A stretch of 64,000 nucleotides of DNA from Nansenia antarctica (taxonomy: Eukaryota; Chordata; Actinopteri; Argentiniformes; Microstomatidae): assembly GCA_963989245.1 (NCBI GenBank), contig OZ022353.1:26424024-26488023 (forward strand), read 5' to 3'. The notes beneath the pieces are model-generated. The model saw nothing but the letters and a program-made list of their open reading frames with translations, searched no databases and was not told the origin of the DNA. Made by a program: the position numbers and the translations under genes. Positions 45,381 through 56,437 of the stretch are shown piece after piece (within the stretch, counting starts at the first letter, position 1; each line of letters begins with the position of its first letter).

Positions 45381-48300
45381 CTTAAAGAGCTGATTTCAGT
45401 CATTAACAGAACTGTTCTGAAAGTGTCCAAGCAGCCTGTTCTGAGAGTGGACTGTTTTTTGCATTCGTTCTCAAGTTATATCAAAGTGTTGTTTTCTGCC
45501 TTTCTCGAGCACATTTGACTTGTTGTTGAATGCTCCTATAATGTAACTCTAAATGACAATCAGAGCAACTTGAATTGCGTGTGTGCAGCCTTTTGCTCAA
45601 AAGTGATCAACGTTTCGTTTTCAGAGTCTCTTTTGACAATCTCTTCGAGAGCTGTTTTCAGTCATTAACAGAGCTGTTCTGAAAGTGTCCAAGCGGCCTG
45701 TTCTGAGAGTGGACTGTTTTTTGCATTCGTTCTCAAGTTATATCAAACTATCAAAGTGTTGTTTTCTGCCTTTCTCGAGCACATTTTGACTTGTTGTTGA
45801 ATGCTCCTATAATGTAACTCTAAATGACAATCAGAGCAACTTGAATTGCGTGTGTGCAGCCTTTTGCTCAAAAGTGATCAACGTTTCGTTTTCAGAGTCT
45901 CTTTTGACAATCTCTTCGAGAGCTGTTTTCAGTCATTAACAGAGCTGTTCTGAAAGTGTCCAAGCGGCCTGTTCTGAGAGTGGACTGTTTTTTGCATTCG
46001 TTCTCAAGTTCTATCAGTGTTGTTTTCTGCTTTTCTGGAGCACATTTTGACTTGTTGCTGAATGCTCCTATAATGTAACTCTAAATGACAATCAGAGCAA
46101 CTTGAATTGCGTGTGTGCAGCCTTTTGCTCAAAAGTGATCAACGTTTCGTTTTCGGAGTCTCTTTTGACAATCTCTTCGAGAGCTGTTTTCAGTCATTAA
46201 CAGAGCTGTTCTGAAAGTGTCCAAGCGGCCTGTTCTGAGAGTGGACTGTTTTTTGCATTCGTTCTCAAGTTCTATCAGTGTTGTTTTCTGCTTTTCTGGA
46301 GCACATTTTGACTTGTTGCTGAATGCTCCTATAATGTAACTCTAAATGACAATCAGAGCAACTTGAATTGCGTGTGTGCAGCCTTTTGCTCAAAAGTGAT
46401 CAACATTTCGTTTTCGGAGTCTCTTTTGACAATCTCTTTGAGAGCTGTTTTCAGTCATTAACAGAGCTGTTCTGAAAGTGTCCAAGCGGCCTGTTCTTAG
46501 AGTGGACTGTTTTTTGCATTCGTTCTCAAGTTATATCAAACTATCAAAGTGTTGTTTTCTGCCTTTCTCGAGCACATTTTGACTTGTTGTTGAATGCTCC
46601 TATAATGTAACTCTAAATGACAATCAGAGCAACTTGAATTGCGTGTGTGCAGCCTTTTGCTCAAAAGTGATCAACGTTTCGTTTTCAGAGTCTCTTTTGA
46701 CAATCTCATCGAGAGCTGTTTTCAGTCATTAACAGAGCTGTTCTGAAAGTGTCCAAGCGGCCTGTTCTGAGAGTGGACTGTTTTTTGCATTCGTTCTCAA
46801 GTTCTATCAGTGTTGTTTTCTGCTTTTCTGGAGCACATTTTGACTTGTTGCTGAATGCTCCTATAATGTAACTCTAAATGACAATCAGAGCAACTTGAAT
46901 TGCGTGTGTGCAGCCTTTTGCTCAAAAGTGATCAACGTTTCTTTTTCGGAGTCTCTTTTGACAATCTCTTCGAGAGCTGTTTTCAGTCATTAACAGAGCT
47001 GTTCTGAAAGTGTCCAAGCGGCCTGTTCTTAGAGTGGACTGTTTTTTGCATTCGTTCTCAAGTTATATCAAACTATCAAAGTGTTGTTTTCTGCCTTTCT
47101 GGAGCACATTTTGACTTGTTGTTGAATGCTCCTATAATGTAACTCTAAATGACAATCAGAGTATGTTGAATTACGTGTGTGCAGCCTTTTGCTCAAAAGT
47201 TATCAATGTTTCGTTTTCAGAGTCTCTTTTGACAATCTCTTAAAGAGCTGATTTCAGTCATTAACAGAGCTGTTCTGAAAGTGTCCAAGCAGCCTGTTCT
47301 GAGAGTGGACTGTTTTTTGCATTCGTTCTCAAGTTATATCAAAGTGTTGTTTTCTGCCTTTCTCGAGCACATTTTGACTTGTTGTTGAATGCTCCTATAA
47401 TGTAACTCTAAATGACAATCAGAGCAACTTGAATTGCGTGTGTGCAGCCTTTTGCTCAAAAGTGATCAACGTTTCGTTTTCAGAGTCTCTTTTGACAATC
47501 TCTTCGAGAGCTGTTTTCAGTCATTAACAGAGCTGTTCTGAAAGTGTCCAAGCGGCCTGTGCTTAGAGTGGACTGTTTTTTGCATTCGTTCTCAAGTTCT
47601 ATCAGTGTTGTTTTCTGCTTTTCTGGAGCACATTTTGACTTGTTGCTGAATGCTCCTATAATGTAACTCTAAATAACAATCAGAGCAACTTGAATTGCGT
47701 GTGTGCAGCCTTTTGCTCAAAAGTGATCAACGTTTCGTTTTCGGAGTCTCTTTTGACAATCTCTTCGAGAGCTGTTTTCAGTCATTAACAGAGCTGTTCT
47801 GAAAGTGTCCAAGCGGCCTGTTCTGAGAGTGGACTGTTTTTTGCATTCGTTCTCAAGTTCTATCAGTGTTGTTTTCTGCTTTTCTGGAGCACATTTTGAC
47901 TTGTTGCTGAATGCTCCTATAATGTAACTCTAAATGACAATCAGAGCAACTTGAATTGCGTGTGTGCAGCCTTTTGCTCAAAAGTGATCAACGTTTCGTT
48001 TTCAGAGTCTCTTTTGACAATCTCTTCGAGAGCTGTTTTCAGTCATTAACAGAGCTGTTCTGAAAGTGTCCAAGCGGCCTGTTCTGAGAGTGGACTGTTT
48101 TTTGCATTCGTTCTCAAGTTCTATCAGTGTTGTTTTCTGCTTTTCTGGAGCACATTTTGACTTGTTGCTGAATGCTCCTATAATGTAACTCTAAATGACA
48201 ATCAGAGCAACTTGAATTGCGTGTGTGCAGCCTTTTGCTCAAAAGTGATCAACGTTTCGTTTTCGGAGTCTCTTTTGACAATCTCTTCGAGAGCTGTTTT

Positions 48301-48731
48301 CAGTCATTAACAGAGCTGTTCTGAAAGTGTACAAGCGGCCTGTTCTTAGAGTGGACTGTTTTTTGCATTCGTTCTCAAGTTATATCAAACTATCAAAGTG
48401 TTGTTTTCTGCCTTTCTGGAGCACATTTTGACTTGTTGTTGAATGCTCCTATAATGTAACTCTAAATGACAATCAGAGTATGTTGAATTACGTGTGTGCA
48501 GCCTTTTGCTCAAAAGTTATCAACGTTTCGTTTTCAGAGTCTCTTTTGACAATCTCTTAAAGAGCTGATTTCAGTCATTAACAGAGCTGTTCTGAAAGTG
48601 TCCAAGCAGCCTGTTCTTTGAGTGGACTGTTTTTTGCATTCGTTCTCAAGTTATATCAAACTATCAAAGTGTTGTTTTCTGCCTTTCTCGAGCACATTTT
48701 GACTTGTTGTTGAATGCTCCTATAATGTAAC
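45381..48731. repeat. Satellite array block 5 (about 12.5 monomers)
   Basis: Resumes with the duplicated TCTTAAAG and the rest of the interrupted C monomer, followed by A2 and B monomers and two more C monomers (GTATGTTG at 47161 and 48478). Rare variants include CTCATCGAGAGC near 46706, GTTTCTTTTTC near 46937 and GTACAAGCGG near 48329. The last 8 bases (48724-48731) are the target duplication of the next element. No gene seen. Confidence 0.97.
48724..48731. repeat. Target site duplication of the 1544-bp element, left
   Basis: AATGTAAC, repeated directly at 50276-50283; the monomer resumes with TCTAAATGAC. It overlaps by one base the CTCTAAAT site used by the MITE in other monomers. Confidence 0.94.
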
Positions 48732-48854
48732 CAGGGTTCGAGTTATAAGCTGAACTCTGTGGGGGTCTCCAAAATAACAGTGCGAAATGTTCTCATGCAC
48801 GCGCGAATCATGCCCACACAGCGATGGGACTTACAAGTTTTAATTAGCTATAGG

Positions 48855-49080
48855 CAGTAGCGGATTAAGGTGGTCAGTGGCCCTAGGCTACTCCTTTGTG
48901 TGAGGACCCCCCGCCCCCATACACAAGCCTCCCCCCTCCCCAAAATATACAACTCACGAGCACCCTGCACACACACACCACTCATAATGCTTTACCATAA
49001 AACACTTAAACACTTTAATAACACAATAACACAACAGTGTTAATAATGCAAAGAATAAAAAAAGGTTCAGTGCATTCAGT
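48855..49080. other. Interior segment, possible nested transposon piece
   Basis: CAGTAGCGGATTAAGG (48855-48870), followed by GGCCCTAGG, resembles the ends of other vertebrate hAT-like elements, with a C-rich stretch (about 48905-48945) and an AT-rich run with ACACTTAA and AATAACACAATAACAC after it. I could not find a matching inverted end or a target duplication, so nesting is only a suggestion. No coding frame seen. Confidence 0.35.
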
Positions 49081-49101
49081 TCTGTCTCTATTGCTCTCCT
49101 C

Positions 49102-49175
49102 TCCCGTTGTCTCTCTGTTACTGTCCCGTTGTCTGTCTCTCTGTTGCTGTCCTGTTGTCCGTCTCTCTGTTGCTC
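49102..49175. repeat. Minisatellite, about three units of 22-26 bp
   Basis: Units built on CCCGTTGTC-TCTCTCTGTTGCTGT, pyrimidine-rich on this strand, occur three times with small differences (CCCGTTGTC, CCCGTTGTC, CCTGTTGTC starts). Internal to the 1544-bp element. Confidence 0.75.
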
Positions 49176-49235
49176 CCCTCAGCTCTAAATGACAGAAATG
49201 AATTAGCTAATTAGTTGGCATGTAAACATATAGTT

Positions 49236-49345
49236 AGGGTTGGGTACAGTTTGGGTTTTATTCGATACCGGTGACAAATCGATACTTTAAAAACGGTACC
49301 GGTACCGAAACATCATCCTCATCCTCATCCTCCTCCTCAAATACC
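49236..49345. other. GGTACCGGTACCG-containing segment with (ATCCTC)n
   Basis: Contains GGTTGGGTACAGTTTGG, CGATACCGGTGAC and ACGGTACCGGTACCGAAAC, followed by about four hexamer units (ATCCTC, 49315-49338, the last imperfect). GGTACCGAA-type strings are typical of interspersed DNA transposon ends in fish, so this may be another nested remnant; no boundaries could be fixed. Confidence 0.4.
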
Positions 49346-49529
49346 AACATATCCTGACGCCACAGCTGCAGGCTACTCATTTCACCACATCAACAGCCCC
49401 ACATGAAACAACAGCTATAAAAGCGATAGTCACACATGTATCTCGGCCAATAATTGTGTTATTTTTGCTATACAAAAGGAGCGAAAAATATGTACACTAG
49501 GTTAGTAAAAAGTAAAAGCCACCTTACCT

Positions 49530-49766
49530 TTACGGAGACAAGATAGACCAAAGTGGTCTGTTTTCAGTAGGCTGCGGTCGCGGTCCTGGAACCCATGATG
49601 CTGACGTCCGATGTCCTTTCTTTATCCAAGATTGGATGAACGGTAGAGGGTCAAATTTGTCAGCAGGGCTAACGTTAGGTGTCATAGCAGGTTTCTTTGA
49701 TAAAAACCCGAAATTTTCTAGGCTTGATGACCCGGTCGGCAGCAGTGGCCTTTTTTTGGGCGGCAT
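49530..49766 (-). CDS. Possible first exon of a hAT transposase (78 codons)
   Basis: Minus-strand open frame inside the 1544-bp element. The ATG (complement of 49764-49766) lies in a good translation context, TACCATGC. The peptide starts MPPKKR, has a basic, Ser/Pro-rich N-terminus with SSSLENFGF (residues 13-21) and later FIQSWIKK (43-50), and ends in WSILSP before TAA. Lysine-rich leaders of this kind are common at the start of hAT transposases and related zinc-finger proteins, which is the only basis for the call; I cannot name a family. Close to the stop the minus strand reads CTCCGTAAAGGTAAGG, with two possible splice donors (GTAAAG before the stop is completed, GTAAGG just after), so the frame could be a 5' exon whose partners were lost or are too decayed to see. 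No zinc-binding or catalytic motif is present. It could equally be a chance frame. Confidence 0.4.
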   Translation of the reverse strand: MPPKKRPLLPTGSSSLENFGFLSKKPAMTPNVSPADKFDPLPFIQSWIKKGHRTSASWVPGPRPQPTENRPLWSILSP

Positions 49767-49905
49767 GGTAGCTACTGTATGTATATACTCCTGTATAGCT
49801 AATGAATGAATGTTTGCTTCTCAATAATAGGCTAGGTGCACGATCTCCACTACTTCCTGAAAGGCACCTTGCATGAACATATCCTGTCTCACTCTATTGG
49901 TTTAA

Positions 49906-49964
49906 TTGATTAATCAGCTGTGCACTGTGTGTTCCAACGGTTTACCGCACAGCTGATTAATCAA
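49906..49964. repeat. 18-bp perfect inverted repeat with 23-bp loop
   Basis: Arms TTGATTAATCAGCTGTGC (49906-49923) and GCACAGCTGATTAATCAA (49947-49964) are exact reverse complements. The arms include internal palindromes TGATTAATCA and CAGCTG. It lies inside the 1544-bp element, on the 5' side of the minus-strand frame, where a promoter or transposase-binding site would be expected. It could form a stem-loop in RNA or cruciform DNA. Function unknown. Confidence 0.85.
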
Positions 49965-50231
49965 CCTTTTGCTGTTGCTCAATATTCTACTGCGCCCCAT
50001 GGTGTCTTGGTGGTGAAGTGCAGGCAGTCAAAGGCATACTGTCATTCACAGGAGATTAATGGTGCGCGTAGTTCTTTTGGAAAACGTGTTTATTTTACAA
50101 TATTTATAATACAAATTAAATAATATTCATTACATTGACATTTTGATCAAATAATAGTTGTGGTAATGTATTATTAGCGACCGCCACAGATTTTTGATTT
50201 TACTGCCTTCAAGGGAGCTCAGACCATCTCT

Positions 50232-50250
50232 ATGGGAGCTCAGCTCCCAT
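50232..50250. repeat. Subterminal near-perfect palindrome of the 1544-bp element
   Basis: ATGGGAGCT, one central C, AGCTCCCAT: 9-bp arms about 25 bp from the right terminus. A second GGGAGCTCAG lies 21 bp to its left. Likely subterminal recognition repeats of the transposon. Confidence 0.7.
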
Positions 50251-53200
50251 TGGCTCCCACATAACTCGAACCCTGAATGTAACTCTAAATGACAATCAGA
50301 GCAACTTGAATTGCGTGTGTGCAGCCTTTTGCTCAAAAGTGATCAACGTTTCGTTTTCAGAGTCTCTTTTGACAATCTCTTCGAGAGCTGTTTTCAGTCA
50401 TTAACAGAGCTGTTCTGAAAGTGTCCAAGCGGCCTGTTCTGAGAGGGGACTGTTTTTTGCATTCGTTCTCAAGTTCTATCAGTGTTGTTTTCTGCTTTTC
50501 TGGAGCACATTTTGACTTGTTGCTGAATGCTCCTATAATGTAACTCTAAATGACAATCAGAGCAACTTGAATTGCGTGTGTGCAGCCTTTTGCTCAAAAG
50601 TGATCAACATTTCGTTTTCGGAGTCTCTTTTGACAATCTCTTCGAGAGCTGTTTTCAGTCATTAACAGAGCTGTTCTGAAAGTGTCCAAGCGGCCTGTTC
50701 TTTGAGTGGACTGTTTTTTGCATTCGTTCTCAAGTTATATCAAACTATCAAAGTGTTGTTTTCTGCCTTTCTCGAGCACATTTTGACTTGTTGTTGAATG
50801 CTCCTATAATGTAACTCTAAATGACAATCAGAGCAACTTGAATTGCGTGTGTGCAGCCTTTTGCTCAAAAGTGATCAGCGTTTCGTTTTCAGAGTCTCTT
50901 TTGACAATCTCTTCGAGAGCTGTTTTCAGTCATTAACAGAGCTGTTCTGAAAGTGTCCAAGCGGCCTGTTCTGAGAGTGGACTGTTTTTTGCATTCGTTC
51001 TCAAGTTCTATCAGTGTTGTTTTCTGCTTTTCTGGAGCACATTTTGACTTGTTGCTGAATGCTCCTATAATGTAACTCTAAATGACAATCAGAGCAACTT
51101 GAATTGCGTGTGTGCAGCCTTTTGCTCAAAAGTGATCAACGTTTCGTTTTCGGAGTCTCTTTTGACAATCTCTTCGAGAGCTGTTTTCAGTCATTAACAG
51201 AGCTGTTCTGAAAGTGTCCAAGCGGCCTGTTCTTAGAGTGGACTGTTTTTTGCATTCGTTCTCAAGTTATATCAAACTATCAAAGTGTTGTTTTCTGCCT
51301 TTCTGGAGCACATTTTGACTTGTTGTTGAATGCTCCTATAATGTAACTCTAAATGACAATCAGAGTATGTTGAATTACGTGTGTGCAGCCTTTTGCTCAA
51401 AAGTTATCAATGTTTCGTTTTCAGAGTCTCTTTTGACAATCTCTTAAAGAGCTGATTTCAGTCATTAACAGAGCTGTTCTGAAAGTGTCCAAGCAGCCTG
51501 TTCTGAGAGTGGACTGTTTTTTGCATTCGTTCTCAAGTTATATCAAAGTGTTGTTTTCTGCCTTTCTCGAGCACATTTTGACTTGTTGTTGAATGCTCCT
51601 ATAATGTAACTCTAAATGACAATCAGAGCAACTTGAATTGCGTGTGTGCAGCCTTTTGCTCAAAAGTGATCAACGTTTCGTTTTCAGAGTCTCTTTTGAC
51701 AATCTCTTCGAGAGCTGTTTTCAGTCATTAACAGAGCTGTTCTGAAAGTGTCCAAGCGGCCTGTGCTTAGAGTGGACTGTTTTTTGCATTCGTTCTCAAG
51801 TTCTATCAGTGTTGTTTTCTGCTTTTCTGGAGCACATTTTGACTTGTTGCTGAATGCTCCTATAATGTAACTCTAAATGACAATCAGAGCAACTTGAATT
51901 GCGTGTGTGCAGCCTTTTGCTCAAAAGTGATCAACATTTCGTTTTCGGAGTCTCTTTTGACAATCTCTTCGAGAGCTGTTTTCAGTCATTAACAGAGCTG
52001 TTCTGAAAGTGTCCAAGCGGCCTGTTCTTTGAGTGGACTGTTTTTTGCATTCGTTCTCAAGTTATATCAAACTATCAAAGTGTTGTTTTCTGCCTTTCTC
52101 GAGCACATTTTGACTTGTTGTTGAATGCTCCTATAATGTAACTCTAAATGACAATCAGAGCAACTTGAATTGCGTGTGTGCAGCCTTTTGCTCAAAAGTG
52201 ATCAACGTTTCGTTTTCAGAGTCTCTTTTGACAATCTCTTCGAGAGCTGTTTTCAGTCATTAACAGAGCTGTTCTGAAAGTGTCCAAGCGGCCTGTTCTG
52301 AGAGGGGACTGTTTTTTGCATTCGTTCTCAAGTTCTATCAGTGTTGTTTTCTGCTTTTCTGGAGCACATTTTGACTTGTTGCTGAATGCTCCTATAATGT
52401 AACTCTAAATGACAATCAGAGCAACTTGAATTGCGTGTGTGCAGCCTTTTGCTCAAAAGTGATCAACATTTCGTTTTCGGAGTCTCTTTTGACAATCTCT
52501 TCGAGAGCTGTTTTCAGTCATTAACAGAGCTGTTCTGAAAGTGTCCAAGCGGCCTGTTCTTTGAGTGGACTGTTTTTTGCATTCGTTCTCAAGTTATATC
52601 AAACTATCAAAGTGTTGTTTTCTGCCTTTCTCGAGCACATTTTGACTTGTTGTTGAATGCTCCTATAATGTAACTCTAAATGACAATCAGAGCAACTTGA
52701 ATTGCGTGTGTGCAGCCTTTTGCTCAAAAGTGATCAGCGTTTCGTTTTCAGAGTCTCTTTTGACAATCTCTTCGAGAGCTGTTTTCAGTCATTAACAGAG
52801 CTGTTCTGAAAGTGTCCAAGCGGCCTGTTCTGAGAGGGGACTGTTTTTTGCATTCGTTCTCAAGTTCTATCAGTGTTGTTTTCTGCTTTTCTGGAGCACA
52901 TTTTGACTTGTTGCTGAATGCTCCTATAATGTAACTCTAAATGACAATCAGAGCAACTTGAATTGCGTGTGTGCAGCCTTTTGCTCAAAAGTGATCAACA
53001 TTTCGTTTTCGGAGTCTCTTTTGACAATCTCTTCGAGAGCTGTTTTCAGTCATTAACAGAGCTGTTCTGAAAGTGTCCAAGCGGCCTGTTCTTTGAGTGG
53101 ACTGTTTTTTGCATTCGTTCTCAAGTTATATCAAACTATCAAAGTGTTGTTTTCTGCCTTTCTCGAGCACATTTTGACTTGTTGTTGAATGCTCCTATAA

Positions 53201-53261
53201 TGTAACTCTAAATGACAATCAGAGCAACTTGAATTGCGTGTGTGCAGCCTTTTGCTCAAAA

Positions 53262-54600
53262 GTGATCAGCGTTTCGTTTTCAGAGTCTCTTTTGACAATC
53301 TCTTCGAGAGCTGTTTTCAGTCATTAACAGAGCTGTTCTGAAAGTGTCCAAGCGGCCTGTTCTGAGAGTGGACTGTTTTTTGCATTCGTTCTCAAGTTCT
53401 ATCAGTGTTGTTTTCTGCTTTTCTGGAGCACATTTTGACTTGTTGCTGAATGCTCCTATAATGTAACTCTAAATGACAATCAGAGCAACTTGAATTGCGT
53501 GTGTGCAGCCTTTTGCTCAAAAGTGATCAACGTTTCGTTTTCGGAGTCTCTTTTGACAATCTCTTCGAGAGCTGTTTTCAGTCATTAACAGAGCTGTTCT
53601 GAAAGTGTCCAAGCGGCCTGTTCTGAGAGTGGACTGTTTTTTGCATTCGTTCTCAAGTTCTATCAGTGTTGTTTTCTGCTTTTCTGGAGCACATTTTGAC
53701 TTGTTGCTGAATGCTCCTATAATGTAACTCTAAATGACAATCAGAGCAACTTGAATTGCGTGTGTGCAGCCTTTTGCTCAAAAGTGATCAACGTTTCGTT
53801 TTCAGAGTCCCTTTTGACAATCTCTTCGAGAGCTGTTTTCAGTCATTAACAGAGCTGTTCTGAAAGTGTCCAAGCGGCCTGTTCTGAGAGTGGACTGTTT
53901 TTTGCATTCGTTCTCAAGTTCTATCAGTGTTGTTTTCTGCTTTTCTGGAGCACATTTTGACTTGTTGCTGAATGCTCCTATAATGTAACTCTAAATGACA
54001 ATCAGAGCAACTTGAATTGCGTGTGTGCAGCCTTTTGCTCAAAAGTGATCAACGTTTCGTTTTCGGAGTCTCTTTTGACAATCTCTTCGAGAGCTGTTTT
54101 CAGTCATTAACAGAGCTGTTCTGAAAGTGTCCAAGCGGCCTGTTCTTAGAGTGGACTGTTTTTTGCATTCGTTCTCAAGTTATATCAAACTATCAAAGTG
54201 TTGTTTTCTGCCTTTCTGGAGCACATTTTGACTTGTTGTTGAATGCTCCTATAATGTAACTCTAAATGACAATCAGAGTATGTTGAATTACGTGTGTGCA
54301 GCCTTTTGCTCAAAAGTTATCAATGTTTCGTTTTCAGAGTCTCTTTTGACAATCTCTTAAAGAGCTGATTTCAGTCATTAACAGAGCTGTTCTGAAAGTG
54401 TCCAAGCAGCCTGTTCTGAGAGTGGACTGTTTTTTGCATTCGTTCTCAAGTTATATCAAAGTGTTGTTTTCTGCCTTTCTCGAGCACATTTTGACTTGTT
54501 GTTGAATGCTCCTATAATGTAACTCTAAATGACAATCAGAGCAACTTGAATTGCGTGTGTGCAGCCTTTTGCTCAAAAGTGATCAACGTTTCGTTTTCAG
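53262..54600. repeat. 3176-bp offset duplication, left copy
   Basis: GATCAGCG (from 53262), GAGTCCC (53805) and the C-monomer GTATGTTG (54278) recur at 56438, 56981 and 57454, all 3176 bp further on. GAGTCCC occurs only at these two places in the window, so the duplication is secure. True boundaries extend beyond the marked core. Confidence 0.85.
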
Positions 54601-56437
54601 AGTCTCTTTTGACAATCTCTTCGAGAGCTGTTTTCAGTCATTAACAGAGCTGTTCTGAAAGTGTCCAAGCGGCCTGTGCTTAGAGTGGACTGTTTTTTGC
54701 ATTCGTTCTCAAGTTCTATCAGTGTTGTTTTCTGCTTTTCTGGAGCACATTTTGACTTGTTGCTGAATGCTCCTATAATGTAACTCTAAATGACAATCAG
54801 AGCAACTTGAATTGCGTGTGTGCAGCCTTTTGCTCAAAAGTGATCAACGTTTCGTTTTCGGAGTCTCTTTTGACAATCTCTTCGAGAGCTGTTTTCAGTC
54901 ATTAACAGAGCTGTTCTGAAAGTGTCCAGGCGGCCTGTTCTTAGAGTGGACTGTTTTTTGCATTCGTTCTCAAGTTATATCAAACTATCAAAGTGTTGTT
55001 TTCTGCCTTTCTGGAGCACATTTTGACTTGTTGTTGAATGCTCCTATAATGTAACTCTAAATGACAATCAGAGTATGTTGAATTACGTGTGTGCAGCCTT
55101 TTGCTCAAAAGTTATCAATGTTTCGTTTTCAGAGTCTCTTTTGACAATCTCTTAAAGAGCTGATTTCAGTCATTAACAGAGCTGTTCTGAAAGTGTCCAA
55201 GCAGCCTGTTCTGAGAGTGGACTGTTTTTTGCATTCGTTCTCAAGTTATATCAAAGTGTTGTTTTCTGCCTTTCTCGAGCACATTTTGACTTGTTGTTGA
55301 ATGCTCCTATAATGTAACTCTAAATGACAATCAGAGCAACTTGAATTGCGTGTGTGCAGCCTTTTGCTCAAAAGTGATCAACGTTTCGTTTTCAGAGTCT
55401 CTTTTGACAATCTCTTCGAGAGCTGTTTTCAGTCATTAACAGAGCTGTTCTGAAAGTGTCCAAGCGGCCTGTGCTTAGAGTGGACTGTTTTTTGCATTCG
55501 TTCTCAAGTTCTATCAGTGTTGTTTTCTGCTTTTCTGGAGCACATTTTGACTTGTTGCTGAATGCTCCTATAATGTAACTCTAAATGACAATCAGAGCAA
55601 CTTGAATTGCGTGTGTGCAGCCTTTTGCTCAAAAGTGATCAACATTTCGTTTTCGGAGTCTCTTTTGACAATCTCTTCGAGAGCTGTTTTCAGTCATTAA
55701 CAGAGCTGTTCTGAAAGTGTCCAAGCGGCCTGTTCTTTGAGTGGACTGTTTTTTGCATTCGTTCTCAAGTTATATCAAACTATCAAAGTGTTGTTTTCTG
55801 CCTTTCTCGAGCACATTTTGACTTGTTGTTGAATGCTCCTATAATGTAACTCTAAATGACAATCAGAGCAACTTGAATTGCGTGTGTGCAGCCTTTTGCT
55901 CAAAAGTGATCAACGTTTCGTTTTCAGAGTCTCTTTTGACAATCTCTTCGAGAGCTGTTTTCAGTCATTAACAGAGCTGTTCTGAAAGTGTCCAAGCGGC
56001 CTGTTCTGAGAGGGGACTGTTTTTTGCATTCGTTCTCAAGTTCTATCAGTGTTGTTTTCTGCTTTTCTGGAGCACATTTTGACTTGTTGCTGAATGCTCC
56101 TATAATGTAACTCTAAATGACAATCAGAGCAACTTGAATTGCGTGTGTGCAGCCTTTTGCTCAAAAGTGATCAACATTTCGTTTTCGGAGTCTCTTTTGA
56201 CAATCTCTTCGAGAGCTGTTTTCAGTCATTAACAGAGCTGTTCTGAAAGTGTCCAAGCGGCCTGTTCTTTGAGTGGACTGTTTTTTGCATTCGTTCTCAA
56301 GTTATATCAAACTATCAAAGTGTTGTTTTCTGCCTTTCTCGAGCACATTTTGACTTGTTGTTGAATGCTCCTATAATGTAACTCTAAATGACAATCAGAG
56401 CAACTTGAATTGCGTGTGTGCAGCCTTTTGCTCAAAA

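Larger units (their letters stand above)
48732..50275 (-). mobile_element. 1544-bp hAT-like element with CAGGGTTCGAGTTAT termini
   Basis: Perfect 15-bp terminal inverted repeats, CAGGGTTCGAGTTAT (48732-48746) and ATAACTCGAACCCTG (50261-50275), and an 8-bp target duplication AATGTAAC identify a hAT-superfamily element, different from the CAGTGGTC family. Near the right end, GGGAGCTCAG occurs twice (from 50213 and from 50234) and ATGGGAGCT-C-AGCTCCCAT (50232-50250) is a near-perfect palindrome; such subterminal repeats often bind the transposase. The interior is a patchwork: a C-rich segment, a minisatellite, a GGTACCGGTACCG segment, a short minus-strand reading frame with a splice-donor-like end, and an 18-bp inverted repeat. 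No complete transposase is present, so it looks non-autonomous. The family name is unknown to me. Strand is given from the short minus-strand reading frame. Confidence 0.85.

Noticed and set aside
45219..45518. 99-codon + frame
   Set aside because: It runs from the transposase relic through the transposon terminus into satellite DNA, so its second half is not element coding sequence.
49182..49193. CTCTAAATGACA inside the 1544-bp element, identical to a satellite 12-mer
   Set aside because: Only 12 bases match and the flanks do not; with a 1.5-kb element and a 271-bp monomer a chance match is plausible.
49920..50123. 67-codon + frame in the 1544-bp element
   Set aside because: It begins in the inverted repeat, has no recognisable motif and unlikely composition.
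50130..50336. 68-codon minus frame
   Set aside because: It spans the element-satellite junction; its first residues are translated satellite shared with the frame near 22900.
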